Source of the DNA: Facklamia hominis CCUG 36813
GTDB lineage: Bacteria > Bacillota > Bacilli > Lactobacillales > Aerococcaceae
Length of the DNA: 64,000 nucleotides
Assembly: GCF_000301035.1 (NCBI RefSeq)
Contig: NZ_JH932292.1
Span: 248,001 to 312,000 of the forward strand
Reading direction: 5' to 3'
The notes under the pieces were generated by a model. It saw nothing but the letters and a program-made list of their open reading frames with translations. It was not told the origin of the DNA and made no database searches. Positions 7,702 through 18,500 of the stretch are shown here, piece by piece. Position numbers and translations under genes: made by a program. Numbering within the stretch: position 1 is the first letter of the stretch; every line of letters starts with the position of its first letter.

Positions 7702-8940
7702 ATGGCAAAATCAACTGGGTTTCAGGATTACTATTGTTCTTTTTGTGGAAAATCCCAAGAAGAGGTCGATAAGATAATTGCAGGACCGGATGTGTATATT
7801 TGTAATGAATGTGTCGATCTTTGTAAAAACATTATTAATGAAGAAAGACAACTGGAGGGGGCTCTAGTAGATGTTCAAATGCTCAAACCCCAGGAAATCT
7901 TAGATAAATTGAATGAATACGTGATAGGTCAAGATGAAGCCAAGAAATCCTTAGCTGTGGCCGTGTATAATCATTACAAGCGGGTTTTACATCAAGATGA
8001 AGAGTGTGATATCGAACTTCAAAAATCCAATATCTGTATTGTTGGGCCAACTGGTTCCGGAAAAACCTACTTAGCCCAAAGTTTAGCTCGAATTATCAAT
8101 GTTCCATTTGCCATTGCCGATGCGACTACTTTGACCGAAGCTGGTTATGTGGGGGAAGATGTTGAAAATATCTTACTAAAATTAGTCCAAGCAGCTGATT
8201 ATAATATTGAACGAGCTGAAAAAGGAATTATTTATATTGATGAGATCGATAAAATTGCTAGAAAATCTGAAAATGTATCGATTACGCGGGATGTTTCAGG
8301 AGAAGGGGTACAACAAGCCTTATTAAAGATCCTAGAGGGAACGGAAGCTAATATTCCACCTAAAGGTGGCCGTAAACATCCAAATCAAGAATTTATAAAA
8401 ATGGATACGAGTCAGATCCTCTTCATTGTTGGAGGAGCTTTCGCCGGTTTAGAAACAATTATTAAAGAGCGTTTGGGTGCAAAAGTTATTGGTTTTGGTA
8501 CCGACAGTCACAGTCTACGGACTGATAAGAATTTGATGCAACTAGCCGAACCTGAAGATCTCCTTAAATTTGGATTAATCCCTGAATTTATTGGACGACT
8601 TCCAATTCTAACGGTATTAAATGCTTTGACAGAATCCGATTTAATTCAGATTTTGACACAACCCAAGAATGCCTTGGTTAAACAATATCAACGGCTAATG
8701 GCTATGGAGGATGTTGAACTAGAATTTGAAGAAAATGCATTAGCAGCCATTGCTAAATTAGCCATTGAACGTGAAACTGGGGCACGAGGCTTGCGTTCTA
8801 TCCTTGAATCAACCATGTTGGATATCATGTTCGAAGTACCTAATCGAAGTGATATTAAGCGAGTTGTTATTACCGAGTCCTTGGTACAAGGACAAGGGCA
8901 GGCTAAATTCTATGATGCAAATCAAGAAGAAATAAACTAG
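7702..8940 (+). CDS. clpX: ATP-dependent Clp protease, ATPase subunit ClpX
   Basis: 412 residues, full length. The N-terminal zinc-binding domain has two CxxC pairs (CSFCG and CNECVDLC). The AAA+ core shows Walker [13 protein letters not shown], Walker [10 protein letters not shown], and the pore-side GRKHP segment. The ClpP-docking loop KVIGFG is present, so it should work with ClpP. It unfolds tagged proteins for degradation. It heads a tight run clpX-ysxC-dnaG-rpoD; ysxC begins 7 bases after its stop. The ribosome site is AAAGGGG. Confidence 0.96.
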   Translation: MAKSTGFQDYYCSFCGKSQEEVDKIIAGPDVYICNECVDLCKNIINEERQLEGALVDVQMLKPQEILDKLNEYVIGQDEAKKSLAVAVYNHYKRVLHQDEECDIELQKSNICIVGPTGSGKTYLAQSLARIINVPFAIADATTLTEAGYVGEDVENILLKLVQAADYNIERAEKGIIYIDEIDKIARKSENVSITRDVSGEGVQQALLKILEGTEANIPPKGGRKHPNQEFIKMDTSQILFIVGGAFAGLETIIKERLGAKVIGFGTDSHSLRTDKNLMQLAEPEDLLKFGLIPEFIGRLPILTVLNALTESDLIQILTQPKNALVKQYQRLMAMEDVELEFEENALAAIAKLAIERETGARGLRSILESTMLDIMFEVPNRSDIKRVVITESLVQGQGQAKFYDANQEEIN

Positions 8941-8947
8941 GTGACCT

Positions 8948-9541
8948 ATGCAAATTAAAGAAGCAAATTTTGTTATTTCAGCGGTTAAGCCAGATCAATA
9001 TCCTCAAGATGATCTCCTAGAAGTCGCTTTAGCAGGTAGGTCTAATGTTGGAAAGTCAAGTTTTATTAATCGGATGGTTCAAAGAAAAGCATTGGCTCGA
9101 ACGTCTAGTCAACCGGGGAAAACCCAGACTCTAAACTTTTATGAGATTAATAAAAGCTTCCGATTTGTTGATGTTCCTGGTTATGGTTATGCGCGTGTTT
9201 CTAAACAAAGCAGACATGCTTTTAGCAAACTTAATGCAAGCTATCTTTCACAACGTCCCAATATCGCTTTACTATTTTTGTTGATGGATATTCGGCACGA
9301 ACCAACTCGTTTAGATAAAGAAATGTTTGCTTTTGCTGAATCTTTGGATATTCCTTTTGCGGTTATTTTGACAAAGTTAGATAAAATTAAACGCAGTCAA
9401 GTCAATAAACACTTGTCCATGTATAAAAAAGCTTTAGATCTACCTACAACGGATGCACTTTTTCCTTTTTCTGCTAAAGATGGGGCAGGGGCAGAAGCGA
9501 TCTGGCAAGTGATCAATCGTTTTATTCAAGAAGAAGTATAA
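8948..9541 (+). CDS. ysxC: Ribosome biogenesis GTP-binding protein YsxC/EngB
   Basis: 197 residues with a complete GTPase set: G1 GRSNVGKSSFIN, G3 DVPGYGYA, G4 TKLDK and G5 FSAKDG. The protein assists late assembly of the 50S subunit and is normally essential in Bacilli. It follows clpX with a 7-base gap, the standard clpX-ysxC pair. No oddities. Confidence 0.95.
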   Translation: MQIKEANFVISAVKPDQYPQDDLLEVALAGRSNVGKSSFINRMVQRKALARTSSQPGKTQTLNFYEINKSFRFVDVPGYGYARVSKQSRHAFSKLNASYLSQRPNIALLFLLMDIRHEPTRLDKEMFAFAESLDIPFAVILTKLDKIKRSQVNKHLSMYKKALDLPTTDALFPFSAKDGAGAEAIWQVINRFIQEEV

Positions 9542-9564
9542 TCCTCTTCGAAAGGAGGCGCTTT

Positions 9565-11418
9565 TTGGTTAAAATTCCAAATGAGGTCATTGATCGAGTA
9601 AGGCAAACAGTTCGAATAGAAGAAGTCGTTGGTCATTATGTTGAACTTAAAAAAAGAGGCCAAAATTATGTGGCTTCTTGTCCTTTTCATGAAGACCGTA
9701 ATCCGTCTTTTTCGATTCATACACAGAAACAAATATATAAGTGCTTTTCATGTGGACGTGGAGGGAATGTTTTTGGTTTCTTACAAGAAATCGAGTCTAT
9801 TTCATTTGTTCAAGCGGTAAAGCGTGCGGCTGAACTTGCCCATCTCGAACTGGATAAGCAGTATTTTCAGGAAGATCCTGGACTTCAAATCGATCCACAA
9901 AAACAGAGTTTATATCGTATTCACGAAAAAGTTCAAGAATTCTATGCTTATTATTTAGTTCATACTCAAAATGGCCAAGCAGCCTTAGATTATCTTCATG
10001 ATCGAAAATTAAAAGATGACACAATCCGAACTTTTGGACTTGGCTTAGCTCCCGAAAATTCTGAACTAGTCTTGGCATATTTAGAGCAAGAGGCTTTTTC
10101 TAAAAAAAGTCTTTTGGATTCGGGAATATTCTATCTTGATCAACAAAATCGTTTGCAGGATCGATTTAGTGGGAGGATTATTTTTCCATTAAGAAATCGT
10201 TCAGGAAAACCCATTGCCTTTTCTGGACGTCGTTATCGACCAGCTGATGATCGAGGCGGAAAGTATATTAATTCACCGGAGACGGACTTATTTCAAAAAT
10301 CCAAGTTAATCTACAATTTGGATTTGGCTCAATCTGAAATTCGAAAACAAAATCAAATCTTGATCTGCGAGGGTTATCTTGATGTTATTAGTTTGTATCA
10401 AGCTGGATTCCAACAGGTGGTTGCAAGTATGGGAACTTCTTTAACCAGAGACCACCTTGCTTATCTGACGAAGTTAGCGAATGAATTAATCTTTGTTTTT
10501 GATGGGGATCAAGCAGGTCAAAATGCCACGATTAAGGCCTTTCAATTGACCACTGATTTTAAGGAGACTCGTTTTAAGGCAATAAAGATTCCCCAAGAAA
10601 AAGATCCCGATGAATTTATTAAGTTGAAGGGAGCTCCTGCTTTTGGGCAGTTAATTCACCAGGCTTTTTCCTATTATGAATTCTATAAGGAGTATCGAAA
10701 AGGCGACTTTAATCTTAAGGATGCTCAAGGACTCTCACAATATATTGAAAGTCTCTTGAAAATATTATCGACCGTTCAGTCACCGATTGAGCGTCAATTA
10801 TATGTCGGTCAGTTAGCCCAAGAATATGATCTAGATAGTGACTTGTTGGAAGAGCAATTGGCTCGCATTCACCCCGCTCAATCATCCGCTTCTTCTTTCA
10901 AACAATCTAGCAAAACTAGAAGAGATACTCAAGCTACAATTGCTTCTAGTTCAAGTGAGGTTGCTTCTAGCTTACCTATCAAATCACAAGCTGCCTTTCA
11001 AGCTGAAAAAGTGTGGCTAGGACAATTGATATTTTATGAAGACTCCTGGAATTTTGTGAATCAACAAAAGCAGATGCCTTTAATGTATCATTCCTTTGCA
11101 CAAAAGGCCTTTAATTATTTATGCGATTATTATTATGAAGGACATCCATTTCCTTTAACAGGAATTGTTGATCAGATGGAAGATCCGCAAGTTAATCAAC
11201 TTTTAACGAGTATTCTATGGGATCATACCCCTTTGGATTATCAAGTTCAGACTATGCCCGATTGTCTTGCTATAATTTATCAAGCTTTTAAACAACAAGA
11301 GATTGAAGAATTAAAAGTAAAATTATCAAAATATACTAAAGAACAAGATCAAGAACTTGCTAAAGAAACGATTTTAAAGATTATGACCATCGAGCGACAA
11401 TTAAAAAAGAAAAACTAG
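9565..11418 (+). CDS. dnaG: DNA primase DnaG (TTG start)
   Basis: 617 residues. The N-terminal CHC2 zinc finger is seen in [14 protein letters not shown] and [14 protein letters not shown]. The TOPRIM catalytic centre follows with [16 protein letters not shown] (Glu) and [11 protein letters not shown] (DxD). The C-terminal helicase-binding region is less conserved, as usual, after a Ser/Ala-rich linker at about residues 435-475. The start is a TTG chosen because AAAGGAGG lies six bases upstream and no ATG fits. It is co-transcribed with rpoD 10 bases downstream, the classic macromolecular synthesis operon. Confidence 0.95.
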   Translation: MVKIPNEVIDRVRQTVRIEEVVGHYVELKKRGQNYVASCPFHEDRNPSFSIHTQKQIYKCFSCGRGGNVFGFLQEIESISFVQAVKRAAELAHLELDKQYFQEDPGLQIDPQKQSLYRIHEKVQEFYAYYLVHTQNGQAALDYLHDRKLKDDTIRTFGLGLAPENSELVLAYLEQEAFSKKSLLDSGIFYLDQQNRLQDRFSGRIIFPLRNRSGKPIAFSGRRYRPADDRGGKYINSPETDLFQKSKLIYNLDLAQSEIRKQNQILICEGYLDVISLYQAGFQQVVASMGTSLTRDHLAYLTKLANELIFVFDGDQAGQNATIKAFQLTTDFKETRFKAIKIPQEKDPDEFIKLKGAPAFGQLIHQAFSYYEFYKEYRKGDFNLKDAQGLSQYIESLLKILSTVQSPIERQLYVGQLAQEYDLDSDLLEEQLARIHPAQSSASSFKQSSKTRRDTQATIASSSSEVASSLPIKSQAAFQAEKVWLGQLIFYEDSWNFVNQQKQMPLMYHSFAQKAFNYLCDYYYEGHPFPLTGIVDQMEDPQVNQLLTSILWDHTPLDYQVQTMPDCLAIIYQAFKQQEIEELKVKLSKYTKEQDQELAKETILKIMTIERQLKKKN

Positions 11419-11428
11419 GAGGTTAATT

Positions 11429-12586
11429 ATGTCCCAAGAAAATGAAAACAAAGAAAAAAAGAATCCAGATCTTGAACAAAATGAAATCAGACTCCCTCTT
11501 AAGCAGGCAACAGAAGAACTGATTCGTTTAAAAAAGCTTAGTGGACAAATTCTGTATGATGAGTTGACGAAGGAGCTTGCAATACCATATAGTCTTGATG
11601 CGGACCAAATTGATCAGCTCATTCAGACCATTGAAGATCAAGGCATTGCAGTGGTTGGTGAAGATGGTGGACCGACCAAACAACAAATGGTTAAGGCAGA
11701 AGCAAATGAAAGTAATGAAAAACTGTCCGCGTCACAAAAAATTCAGGCTTCTAAAATAAAAGTCGCTGATCCAGTTCGTATGTATCTAAAAGAAATTGGT
11801 CGAGTGGATTTACTAACAGCTGATGAAGAGGTAGAAATTGCTAAGCGCATTGAAGCAGGTGATGAAATTGCTAAACAAGAACTAGCGGAAGCCAACTTAC
11901 GTCTAGTGGTATCCATTGCTAAGCGCTATGTGGGACGTGGAATGTCCTTTCTGGATTTAATTCAAGAAGGAAATATGGGTCTGATGAAGGCTGTTGAAAA
12001 ATTTGATTATACCAAAGGGTTTAAGTTTTCTACTTATGCAACTTGGTGGATTCGCCAAGCGATTACACGGGCGATTGCTGATCAAGCTCGGACGATCCGA
12101 ATCCCAGTACATATGGTTGAAACCATTAATAAGCTTGTCCGAATTCAACGACAACTTCTACAAGACTTGGGTCGCGAACCAACACCCGAAGAAATCGGTG
12201 CAGAAATGGATCTGCCAACGGAAAAAGTACGGGATATTTTAAAAATTGCTCAGGAACCTGTTTCCTTAGAAACACCTATTGGAGAAGAAGATGACTCTCA
12301 TTTAGGTGATTTTATTGAAGATGACGGTGCCTTAAGTCCTGAAGAATTTACAGCGTCATCTTTATTGCGTGAACAACTAGAAGATGTTTTAGATACTCTT
12401 ACTGATCGTGAAGAAAATGTCTTAAGACTTCGATTTGGATTAGATGATGGGAATATTCGTACCCTAGAACAGGTTGGTAAAGTATTTGGGGTTACTCGTG
12501 AACGTATACGTCAAATTGAAGCTAAAGCTTTACGCAAGTTGCGTCATCCTTCTCGTTCGAAACAGTTAAAGGATTTTCTAGAATAA
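11429..12586 (+). CDS. rpoD: RNA polymerase primary sigma factor (sigma-A / RpoD)
   Basis: 385 residues. Region 1.1 (~25-85) is followed by region 1.2 ([20 protein letters not shown]), region 2 with the -10-binding helix ([19 protein letters not shown]), region 3 and region 4.2 with the -35-reading helix ([19 protein letters not shown]). It directs housekeeping transcription, consistent with the TTGACA/TATAAT promoters in this window. It is the last gene of the dnaG-rpoD operon and has its own terminator at 12597. Confidence 0.97.
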   Translation: MSQENENKEKKNPDLEQNEIRLPLKQATEELIRLKKLSGQILYDELTKELAIPYSLDADQIDQLIQTIEDQGIAVVGEDGGPTKQQMVKAEANESNEKLSASQKIQASKIKVADPVRMYLKEIGRVDLLTADEEVEIAKRIEAGDEIAKQELAEANLRLVVSIAKRYVGRGMSFLDLIQEGNMGLMKAVEKFDYTKGFKFSTYATWWIRQAITRAIADQARTIRIPVHMVETINKLVRIQRQLLQDLGREPTPEEIGAEMDLPTEKVRDILKIAQEPVSLETPIGEEDDSHLGDFIEDDGALSPEEFTASSLLREQLEDVLDTLTDREENVLRLRFGLDDGNIRTLEQVGKVFGVTRERIRQIEAKALRKLRHPSRSKQLKDFLE

Positions 12587-12596
12587 ATGAACGTAA

Positions 12597-12629
12597 AGGC
12601 CGTGACAAAGTGTCGTGGCCTCTTTTTTT
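12597..12629 (+). terminator. Terminator after rpoD
   Basis: AGGCCGTGAC (12597-12606) pairs with GTCGTGGCCT (12612-12621) with two G-U pairs, followed by seven T residues. The stem resembles the IS inverted repeat (GAGGCTGTGAC). Confidence 0.85.
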
Positions 12630-12679
12630 AAACAAAGACTCTATTGTCTAGCTACAAGTGATTCGTTAAAGGGGTTAAT

Positions 12680-13411
12680 ATGAAAAAAATAAATCTATCT
12701 AAACGCTTGAAGAGCGTGGCTCATTGGATTGAGACTCAAGTCCCGTCACCCATTCATCTACTAGATATTGGAAGTGACCATGCTTATTTACCGATCGCTT
12801 TGATCCAAGCAGGCATTATTCAATCAGCTATAGCGGGTGAGGTGGTGGAAGGTCCTTACCAGTCAGCTTTGAGCCAGTCTATCGAATGCCAAGTAACGGA
12901 TCGGTTACACGTCCGTTTAGGCGATGGCTATCAAGTTTTAAAGGAAGATGATCATGTGAATGTCACATCGATTTGTGGAATGGGAGGTCAATTGATTCGT
13001 AAAATTTTAGAAGAGGGCTTATTAGAGCATAAATTAACTCCCCGTCTCGTGCTTCAAGCCAACAATCACGAAGAACTCTTACGGTCTTTTCTTTGGGAGC
13101 ATGGTTATCGAATTGAACTTGAACAATGGCTTCAAGATAAGGGAAAAACTTATAATTTAATGTTTGCTAGTCAAGTTGGCAAAGTTATTAATTATTCAAC
13201 ACGTGATTTAAAAATGGGTAAAAAAGACCGGATAATTTTTGATGCTAGCTATTTAGAGTATTGTCAGCATCAAATCTCAAGTTTAAATCGAATTATTGAA
13301 GAAATGTCACAAGCACAATCTAAAGATGCTAACTTTGATCAAACTATTGATAGCATGCAGAACAAATTAAATTGGTTTAAGGAGGAAGTTGAAAGATGCC
13401 CATTTTGTTAA
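12680..13411 (+). CDS. trmK: tRNA (adenine(22)-N(1))-methyltransferase TrmK
   Basis: 243 residues of the TrmK (YqfN) family: SAM-binding motif LLDIGSDHAYLPIALI, the acidic loop DGYQVL, and ICGMGGQLIRKIL. It methylates A22 of certain tRNAs. Its 3' end overlaps the next gene by 16 bases, and trmK followed by a Nif3-family gene is the standard order downstream of rpoD in Bacilli. The start has a GGGG-type ribosome site, and the rpoD terminator lies upstream. Confidence 0.92.
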   Translation: MKKINLSKRLKSVAHWIETQVPSPIHLLDIGSDHAYLPIALIQAGIIQSAIAGEVVEGPYQSALSQSIECQVTDRLHVRLGDGYQVLKEDDHVNVTSICGMGGQLIRKILEEGLLEHKLTPRLVLQANNHEELLRSFLWEHGYRIELEQWLQDKGKTYNLMFASQVGKVINYSTRDLKMGKKDRIIFDASYLEYCQHQISSLNRIIEEMSQAQSKDANFDQTIDSMQNKLNWFKEEVERCPFC

Positions 13412-14196
13412 AGGATGTCATTCATATTTTGGAAGCGTGGTACCCAGCTTGTTTGGCTGAATCATGGGATAAAGTAGGGCTTCATTTTGGTCACCGATTA
13501 GCCCCAGTCCGAAAAATAATGTTGGCCCTGGATCTACGCTTAGAAGTTATCGAAGAAGCGATCGAAGCAGGGGTGGATACACTGATTGTTCATCATCCAC
13601 CTATTTTCTCACCGATTCAACGGTTTGATTATCAAGATAATCAAACAAAAGTCTATCAAGCAGCTGTAAAGGCGGATTTAAATGTTTTTGCCATGCATAC
13701 CAATTTTGATCGGGCTAAAGAAGGTATGAATGACATCTTGGCTAGACGGCTGGAACTAGAAAACGTAAGCGATTTATACCCGGTTGAAACCCCCTTGACA
13801 AGTTTAGGCCGAGTGGGCTATTTGAAACAAGCCTTAAACCGTACAGACTTGCTTGATCATATTCGGAGAACTTTTGATTTGGAGCAATTAAAGCTTATTG
13901 AAAAAACACCTCAAGATATATACCAAAAAGTAGCCATTTTAGGAGGTTCTGGTGCTGATTTCTTTAATGAAGTGGCTGCTTGCGGTGCTGATGTCTTTAT
14001 TACTGGAGATGTCACTTATCATAAGGGTCAGGATCTTTATGAAACAGACTATCTAACAGTGGATGTAGGTCATTACGTGGAACATTATTTTATGGAACCT
14101 GTAAAAGAGAGATTAGAAGAAGAATTTTTAAAAAATCAGTGGTCAATTGAAGTGATTTCTAGTAAAGTTAAGACAGATCCATTTGACTATTGTTAA
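13396..14196 (+). CDS. Nif3-like dinuclear metal centre protein (YqfO family)
   Basis: 266 residues. Metal-binding signatures are visible: IVHHPPIF, AMHTNFDRAKEGMND, and the C-terminal DVGHYVEHYFMEP. The ~100-residue PII-like insert found in B. subtilis YqfO is absent, so this is the short form. The family forms hexameric rings with a two-metal site; a GTP cyclohydrolase-like role has been proposed for relatives, but the cellular function is unsettled. It overlaps trmK by 16 bases (translational coupling) and precedes pepT by 15 bases. Confidence 0.9.
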   Translation: MPILLKDVIHILEAWYPACLAESWDKVGLHFGHRLAPVRKIMLALDLRLEVIEEAIEAGVDTLIVHHPPIFSPIQRFDYQDNQTKVYQAAVKADLNVFAMHTNFDRAKEGMNDILARRLELENVSDLYPVETPLTSLGRVGYLKQALNRTDLLDHIRRTFDLEQLKLIEKTPQDIYQKVAILGGSGADFFNEVAACGADVFITGDVTYHKGQDLYETDYLTVDVGHYVEHYFMEPVKERLEEEFLKNQWSIEVISSKVKTDPFDYC

Positions 14197-14211
14197 TAAA
14201 GGAGAGATACC

Positions 14212-15441
14212 ATGGACTTTTTTGAAGAGGTAAAGGAACGTTTTATTCGTTATGCTAAGATTAATACTCGCTCAGATGAAACAAGTGAGACAATTCCTTC
14301 GACAGAACGTCAGTTTGATTTACTAAATCTTTTAGTGGAAGAATTACAAGCGATGGGAATGGAAGAGGTTGAGCTCAATCCATCCAATGCCTTTGTAACT
14401 GCGACTCTACCCGCAAACTGTCAAGCAACCGTTCCAAGCATTGGATTCATTTCCCATGTTGATACCGCTGATTTTAATTCAGAGAAAGTTAATCCACAAA
14501 TTCATTCCGATTACCAAGGACAAGTTATTCCCTTAAATGATCACGTTGATTTATCGCCCGAAGAATTTCCTAGTTTATTAAATTATAAAGGTCAGACTTT
14601 AATTACCACAGATGGGACAACCTTACTCGGTGCAGATGATAAGTCTGGGATTGCTGAGATAATGACAGCCATGGATTACTTAATTAAACATCCTGAAATT
14701 AAGCACGGAAAAGTTCGCGTTGCTTTTGGTCCGGATGAAGAGATTGGTCGGGGTGCTGATCATTTTGATGCAGAAGGATTTGGAGTAGATTTTGCTTATA
14801 CAATGGATGGAGGTCCGGTAGGTGAATTACAATATGAATCCTTCAATGCTGCTCAAGCTGTCTTAAAGATTCAAGGAAAAAATATTCACCCTGGCACTGC
14901 CAAAGGAAAAATGATTAATGCTGTGATGATTGCCAGTGAATTTATTCAAGCCTTACCAAGTAAAGAGGCTCCTGAATATACAGAGGGACGTGAAGGCTTC
15001 TATCATGTCTTACAAGTTCAAGGAACCGTTGATGAAGCAATGGTTCAATTAATTATTCGTGATTTTGATCGTGAGCAATTCCAAGCACGCAAAGACCAAG
15101 TTACTGCCATCGTTGATCAAATTAATCAAGCCTATGATCATCTAGTCGTTGACTTAAGCATGAAGGATGAATACTATAACATGGCTGAAGTTATTAAGAA
15201 AGATATGACACCAGTGGACTTAGCTCAAAAAGCGATGGAATCACTCGATATCCCGGTAGATATTAAAGCAATTCGAGGCGGTACCGATGGTTCCAAGATT
15301 TCCTTTATGGGAATTCCTACACCGAATATTTTTGCAGGTGGCGAAAATATGCACGGACGTTATGAATATGTGGCAGTCGAATCAATGATCAAAGCTGCGC
15401 AAGTCATTATTAAGATCGTTGAATTAAATGCGCAAGCTTAA
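14212..15441 (+). CDS. pepT: Peptidase T (aminotripeptidase)
   Basis: 409 residues, full length. The M20B metal and catalytic residues are visible: SHVDTADFN (His and Asp), LGADDKSGIAE (bridging Asp), PDEEIGRGADHFD (catalytic Glu pair), TMDGGPVGE (Asp) and a C-terminal NMHGRYEYV (His). It releases the N-terminal residue of tripeptides in the cytoplasm. It is last in a trmK-nif3-pepT run with a 15-base gap and a GGAGAG ribosome site, and is followed by a terminator. Confidence 0.96.
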   Translation: MDFFEEVKERFIRYAKINTRSDETSETIPSTERQFDLLNLLVEELQAMGMEEVELNPSNAFVTATLPANCQATVPSIGFISHVDTADFNSEKVNPQIHSDYQGQVIPLNDHVDLSPEEFPSLLNYKGQTLITTDGTTLLGADDKSGIAEIMTAMDYLIKHPEIKHGKVRVAFGPDEEIGRGADHFDAEGFGVDFAYTMDGGPVGELQYESFNAAQAVLKIQGKNIHPGTAKGKMINAVMIASEFIQALPSKEAPEYTEGREGFYHVLQVQGTVDEAMVQLIIRDFDREQFQARKDQVTAIVDQINQAYDHLVVDLSMKDEYYNMAEVIKKDMTPVDLAQKAMESLDIPVDIKAIRGGTDGSKISFMGIPTPNIFAGGENMHGRYEYVAVESMIKAAQVIIKIVELNAQA

Positions 15442-15452
15442 CAAACATTTTG

Positions 15453-15482
15453 AGGCTATGACGATTGTCATGGCCTTTTTTC
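15453..15482 (+). terminator. Terminator after pepT
   Basis: AGGCTATGAC (15453-15462) pairs with GTCATGGCCT (15467-15476) around a 4-base loop, followed by seven T residues. It belongs to the same GAGGCTRTGAC stem family as several others in this window. Confidence 0.85.
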
Positions 15483-15506
15483 TAAAAATTGCAAAGGAGG
15501 GTCGTA

Positions 15507-18500
15507 ATGGGATTACATGTAATAAGTGGCGATGATCGTTATGATAAGCGACCTCATATTTTAGATCAGTTATTCGATCAATTAAAACAAGACCCTGATT
15601 GTCAAATATATTATATTGTTCCTGAGCACTCAAAATTTGAGATGGAAGCTGCTATTCTAGACTATCAATGTCAGAAATTTAATAAAAATAGCGCCAGCTT
15701 AATGGCACTTCAAGTGGCTTCTTTTTCTCGTTTAGCTTGGTTTTTAATGCGTGATCAAAAATCGAAGCAATCCGTGAGTGATTTAGGATTAGCCATGATT
15801 ATTCAAACGATTCTGCGCCAATCAAAGGATCAAATTCGGCTTTTTAGACGTCAAATCAAGCACCCAGCATTTGCGGAACAATTGCTAGTCTTATTTAAAG
15901 AACTTCTGGAAGGCAATGTGACAGCCAGTGATCTATCCGAAGATCAATTAGAGAGCTTAACAGAAGATACCGATCCTAGGACAGCAGACCTCGAAAATCT
16001 CAAGTTAGCTGAACTCCGTTATATTTATCAAGCATTTCTTGATGAATTAATGCGATTAGATTTTCAGAATTTTCAGTTATTAAACGATTTAAATGACTAT
16101 TTAGAAAAATCGGATCTGTCGAATACGGTGATTGTGATTGATCAGTATGACTTTTTTTCCAGTCAGGAAATGCAAGTGGTTTTAAATTTAGCCAAATGTT
16201 GTAAAACGGTCTGGCTAGCGCTAGCAGTTGATGAGGAGATCTTAAAAAGCAAGCAACCGTCCCGACTTTATTCTTTAGCTTGCCATACATATAATCGATT
16301 AAAGACCTTGTCATATTCCTTGGGGATTGATTTTACTACGGAATCACCAGAAGAAATTTCTTATTTAGCGAATTCGGACCAATGTGCCCTATTGAATAGC
16401 TTTAAGCAGCTGATATTAGACCATCATTCTTATTCGTCATCGATGAATAAATTACCAGATCTAAGGAAGGTCAAAGCATCATCCTTTTGTCATTTTTCTC
16501 AAGCAGCTTCCCTAGAAGAAGAATTACGGTATGTGGCAAATCAAATCCATGATTTGGTAGTCCATCAAGGCTTGCGCTATCGAGATATTCAAGTTTTTGC
16601 CCGCCATATGGACCGTTATCAAGCGATCGTTGATCCAATTTTTCAAGCCAATAAAATTCCCTATTTCTTTGACCATGCATTATCGATGAAAAATCATCGA
16701 CTCTATGAATTGATTATAACGCTGGCTGCCCTTGATCGGTATCAGTGGCAAATAGAAGATATTCAACAATTTATTAAATCTCCCCTGATTCGTTTAATGG
16801 ACTTAAAGCCTTATTTTTCCGACTTTACAGAGGAGGAATTGGAAAGGGAATACCGACATCTATTAGCACAAGTAGATAATTACCTATATATCCATCAACT
16901 AAGTGGTTATCAGGTCTATCAACTTGATTATCCTTGGCATTTCGCAAATATCGAACAAGCCTACATTGATCATCAAGGTAAGTCACGACCTTTCGCTCAA
17001 GCAAGTTTAATTGAAGCTTTTCGTGAAAGTTTAGTTACTCGGGTATTTAATAGTATGAAAGACTTGAGTCAGCAAACTTCTGGTGAAGCTTTGGCAACTG
17101 GATTTTATCACTTATTGCAGCAATTATCAGTCACTGATCAATTAAGAGAAAGTAGTGTAGAGGCGGTTAAGCGAGGAGACCAAGGTGTATTTCGGCAAAA
17201 TGAACAAGTGTGGCAATTACTAATGGATGCGATCCAAGAATTTCATATGATTTATGGACAAAATGCGATGACACTTGAGGAATTCTTTTTGAACTTACAA
17301 GCAGCATTAGAAGGAGCTAGCTTTCATATTATTCCACCGACGCTGGATCAAGTTCGATTCAGCAATTTCATTTCCCCTCAAGTTCAAACGCCAAAAATTG
17401 CTTTTCTGGTGGGAATGGACCAAGATGCCTTACCTTTAATTCCACAAGATAGCTCGCTTTTGACAAGGGAAGAGCGAGCCAAGATTGCAGATCGATTACT
17501 GCCGTATCAGCAATTGATACAGCCTATTAATTTTTACCAAGGATTTGAACTATTGCAAGCCTACCGGCTATTTTTAAAAGCCGATCAGCGCCTCTATTTT
17601 TCCATGGCTCAGACTGTTCAGAATAAGGTGCTCGATTGGTCCCCTTACTTGAAAACAATCATTCAACGCGGTGGCTTTGACGTGAAGATCATTTCAGGAA
17701 TGAATTGGCAAACACAGGAAAAAAGCCTCAATTTGGATACAGTCGGCCAGTATCCGATGACACTAGCCCCCATTCTTCGTTCACTTAGGGTGAGTTATGA
17801 AACAGATAGCCCAATTGAATCGCTCAGCCAGTCGATTGTCTACTTATTACAGTCGCATCCTTTTGAAAAAGAGCGGTTAGAGTCCTTCATACAGGGGCTG
17901 TTCAGATTTTATCATTTACCAGATCGGATTGATTCAGATTTAGCACTCGCTCTTTATGGCAAGGACATGAGTTTGTCGGTCTCTCAAGTCGAACAATATT
18001 ATCAAGATCCTTTTTCCCATTTTTTGCTTTATGGATTGCGACTTAAGGAGCGACGAATTGCTCAAATTGATCCTATGTCGGCGGGGGATTTTCTACATTT
18101 TAGCCTGGATCAATTGGCTAAATCACTCCAAGACCAGGCAATCAGCTTAGCGGATTTAAATCCCAAGGACTTAGATCAACGTCTTCATGATATTATAGCC
18201 ACTAGTCTTAGTCAGCAAGACTTTCGATCCTTTAATCAAGATACAGTCAGTCAAGCTGTCTTTAAACAATTGCAAGAGCAATTATTTGCTTTTGTCCACC
18301 TCATTCATCAACAAAATGAACGATTACCGGCTCGTATCTTAATTAGTGAAGGACAATTCGGGCGTTCCAAAAAAGATTTACTACCAAGCTTTAGCTATTC
18401 TTTGGAATCCGGTGGGGAATTGTTTATTCGTGGAAAGATCGACCGAATTGATTTAATTGACCAAATTAATCAAGCTTATTTACAAGTGATTGACTATAAA

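Noticed and set aside
16000-16314. A 104-residue minus-strand frame inside rexB
   Set aside because: It is antisense to a full-length conserved gene and resembles nothing known.
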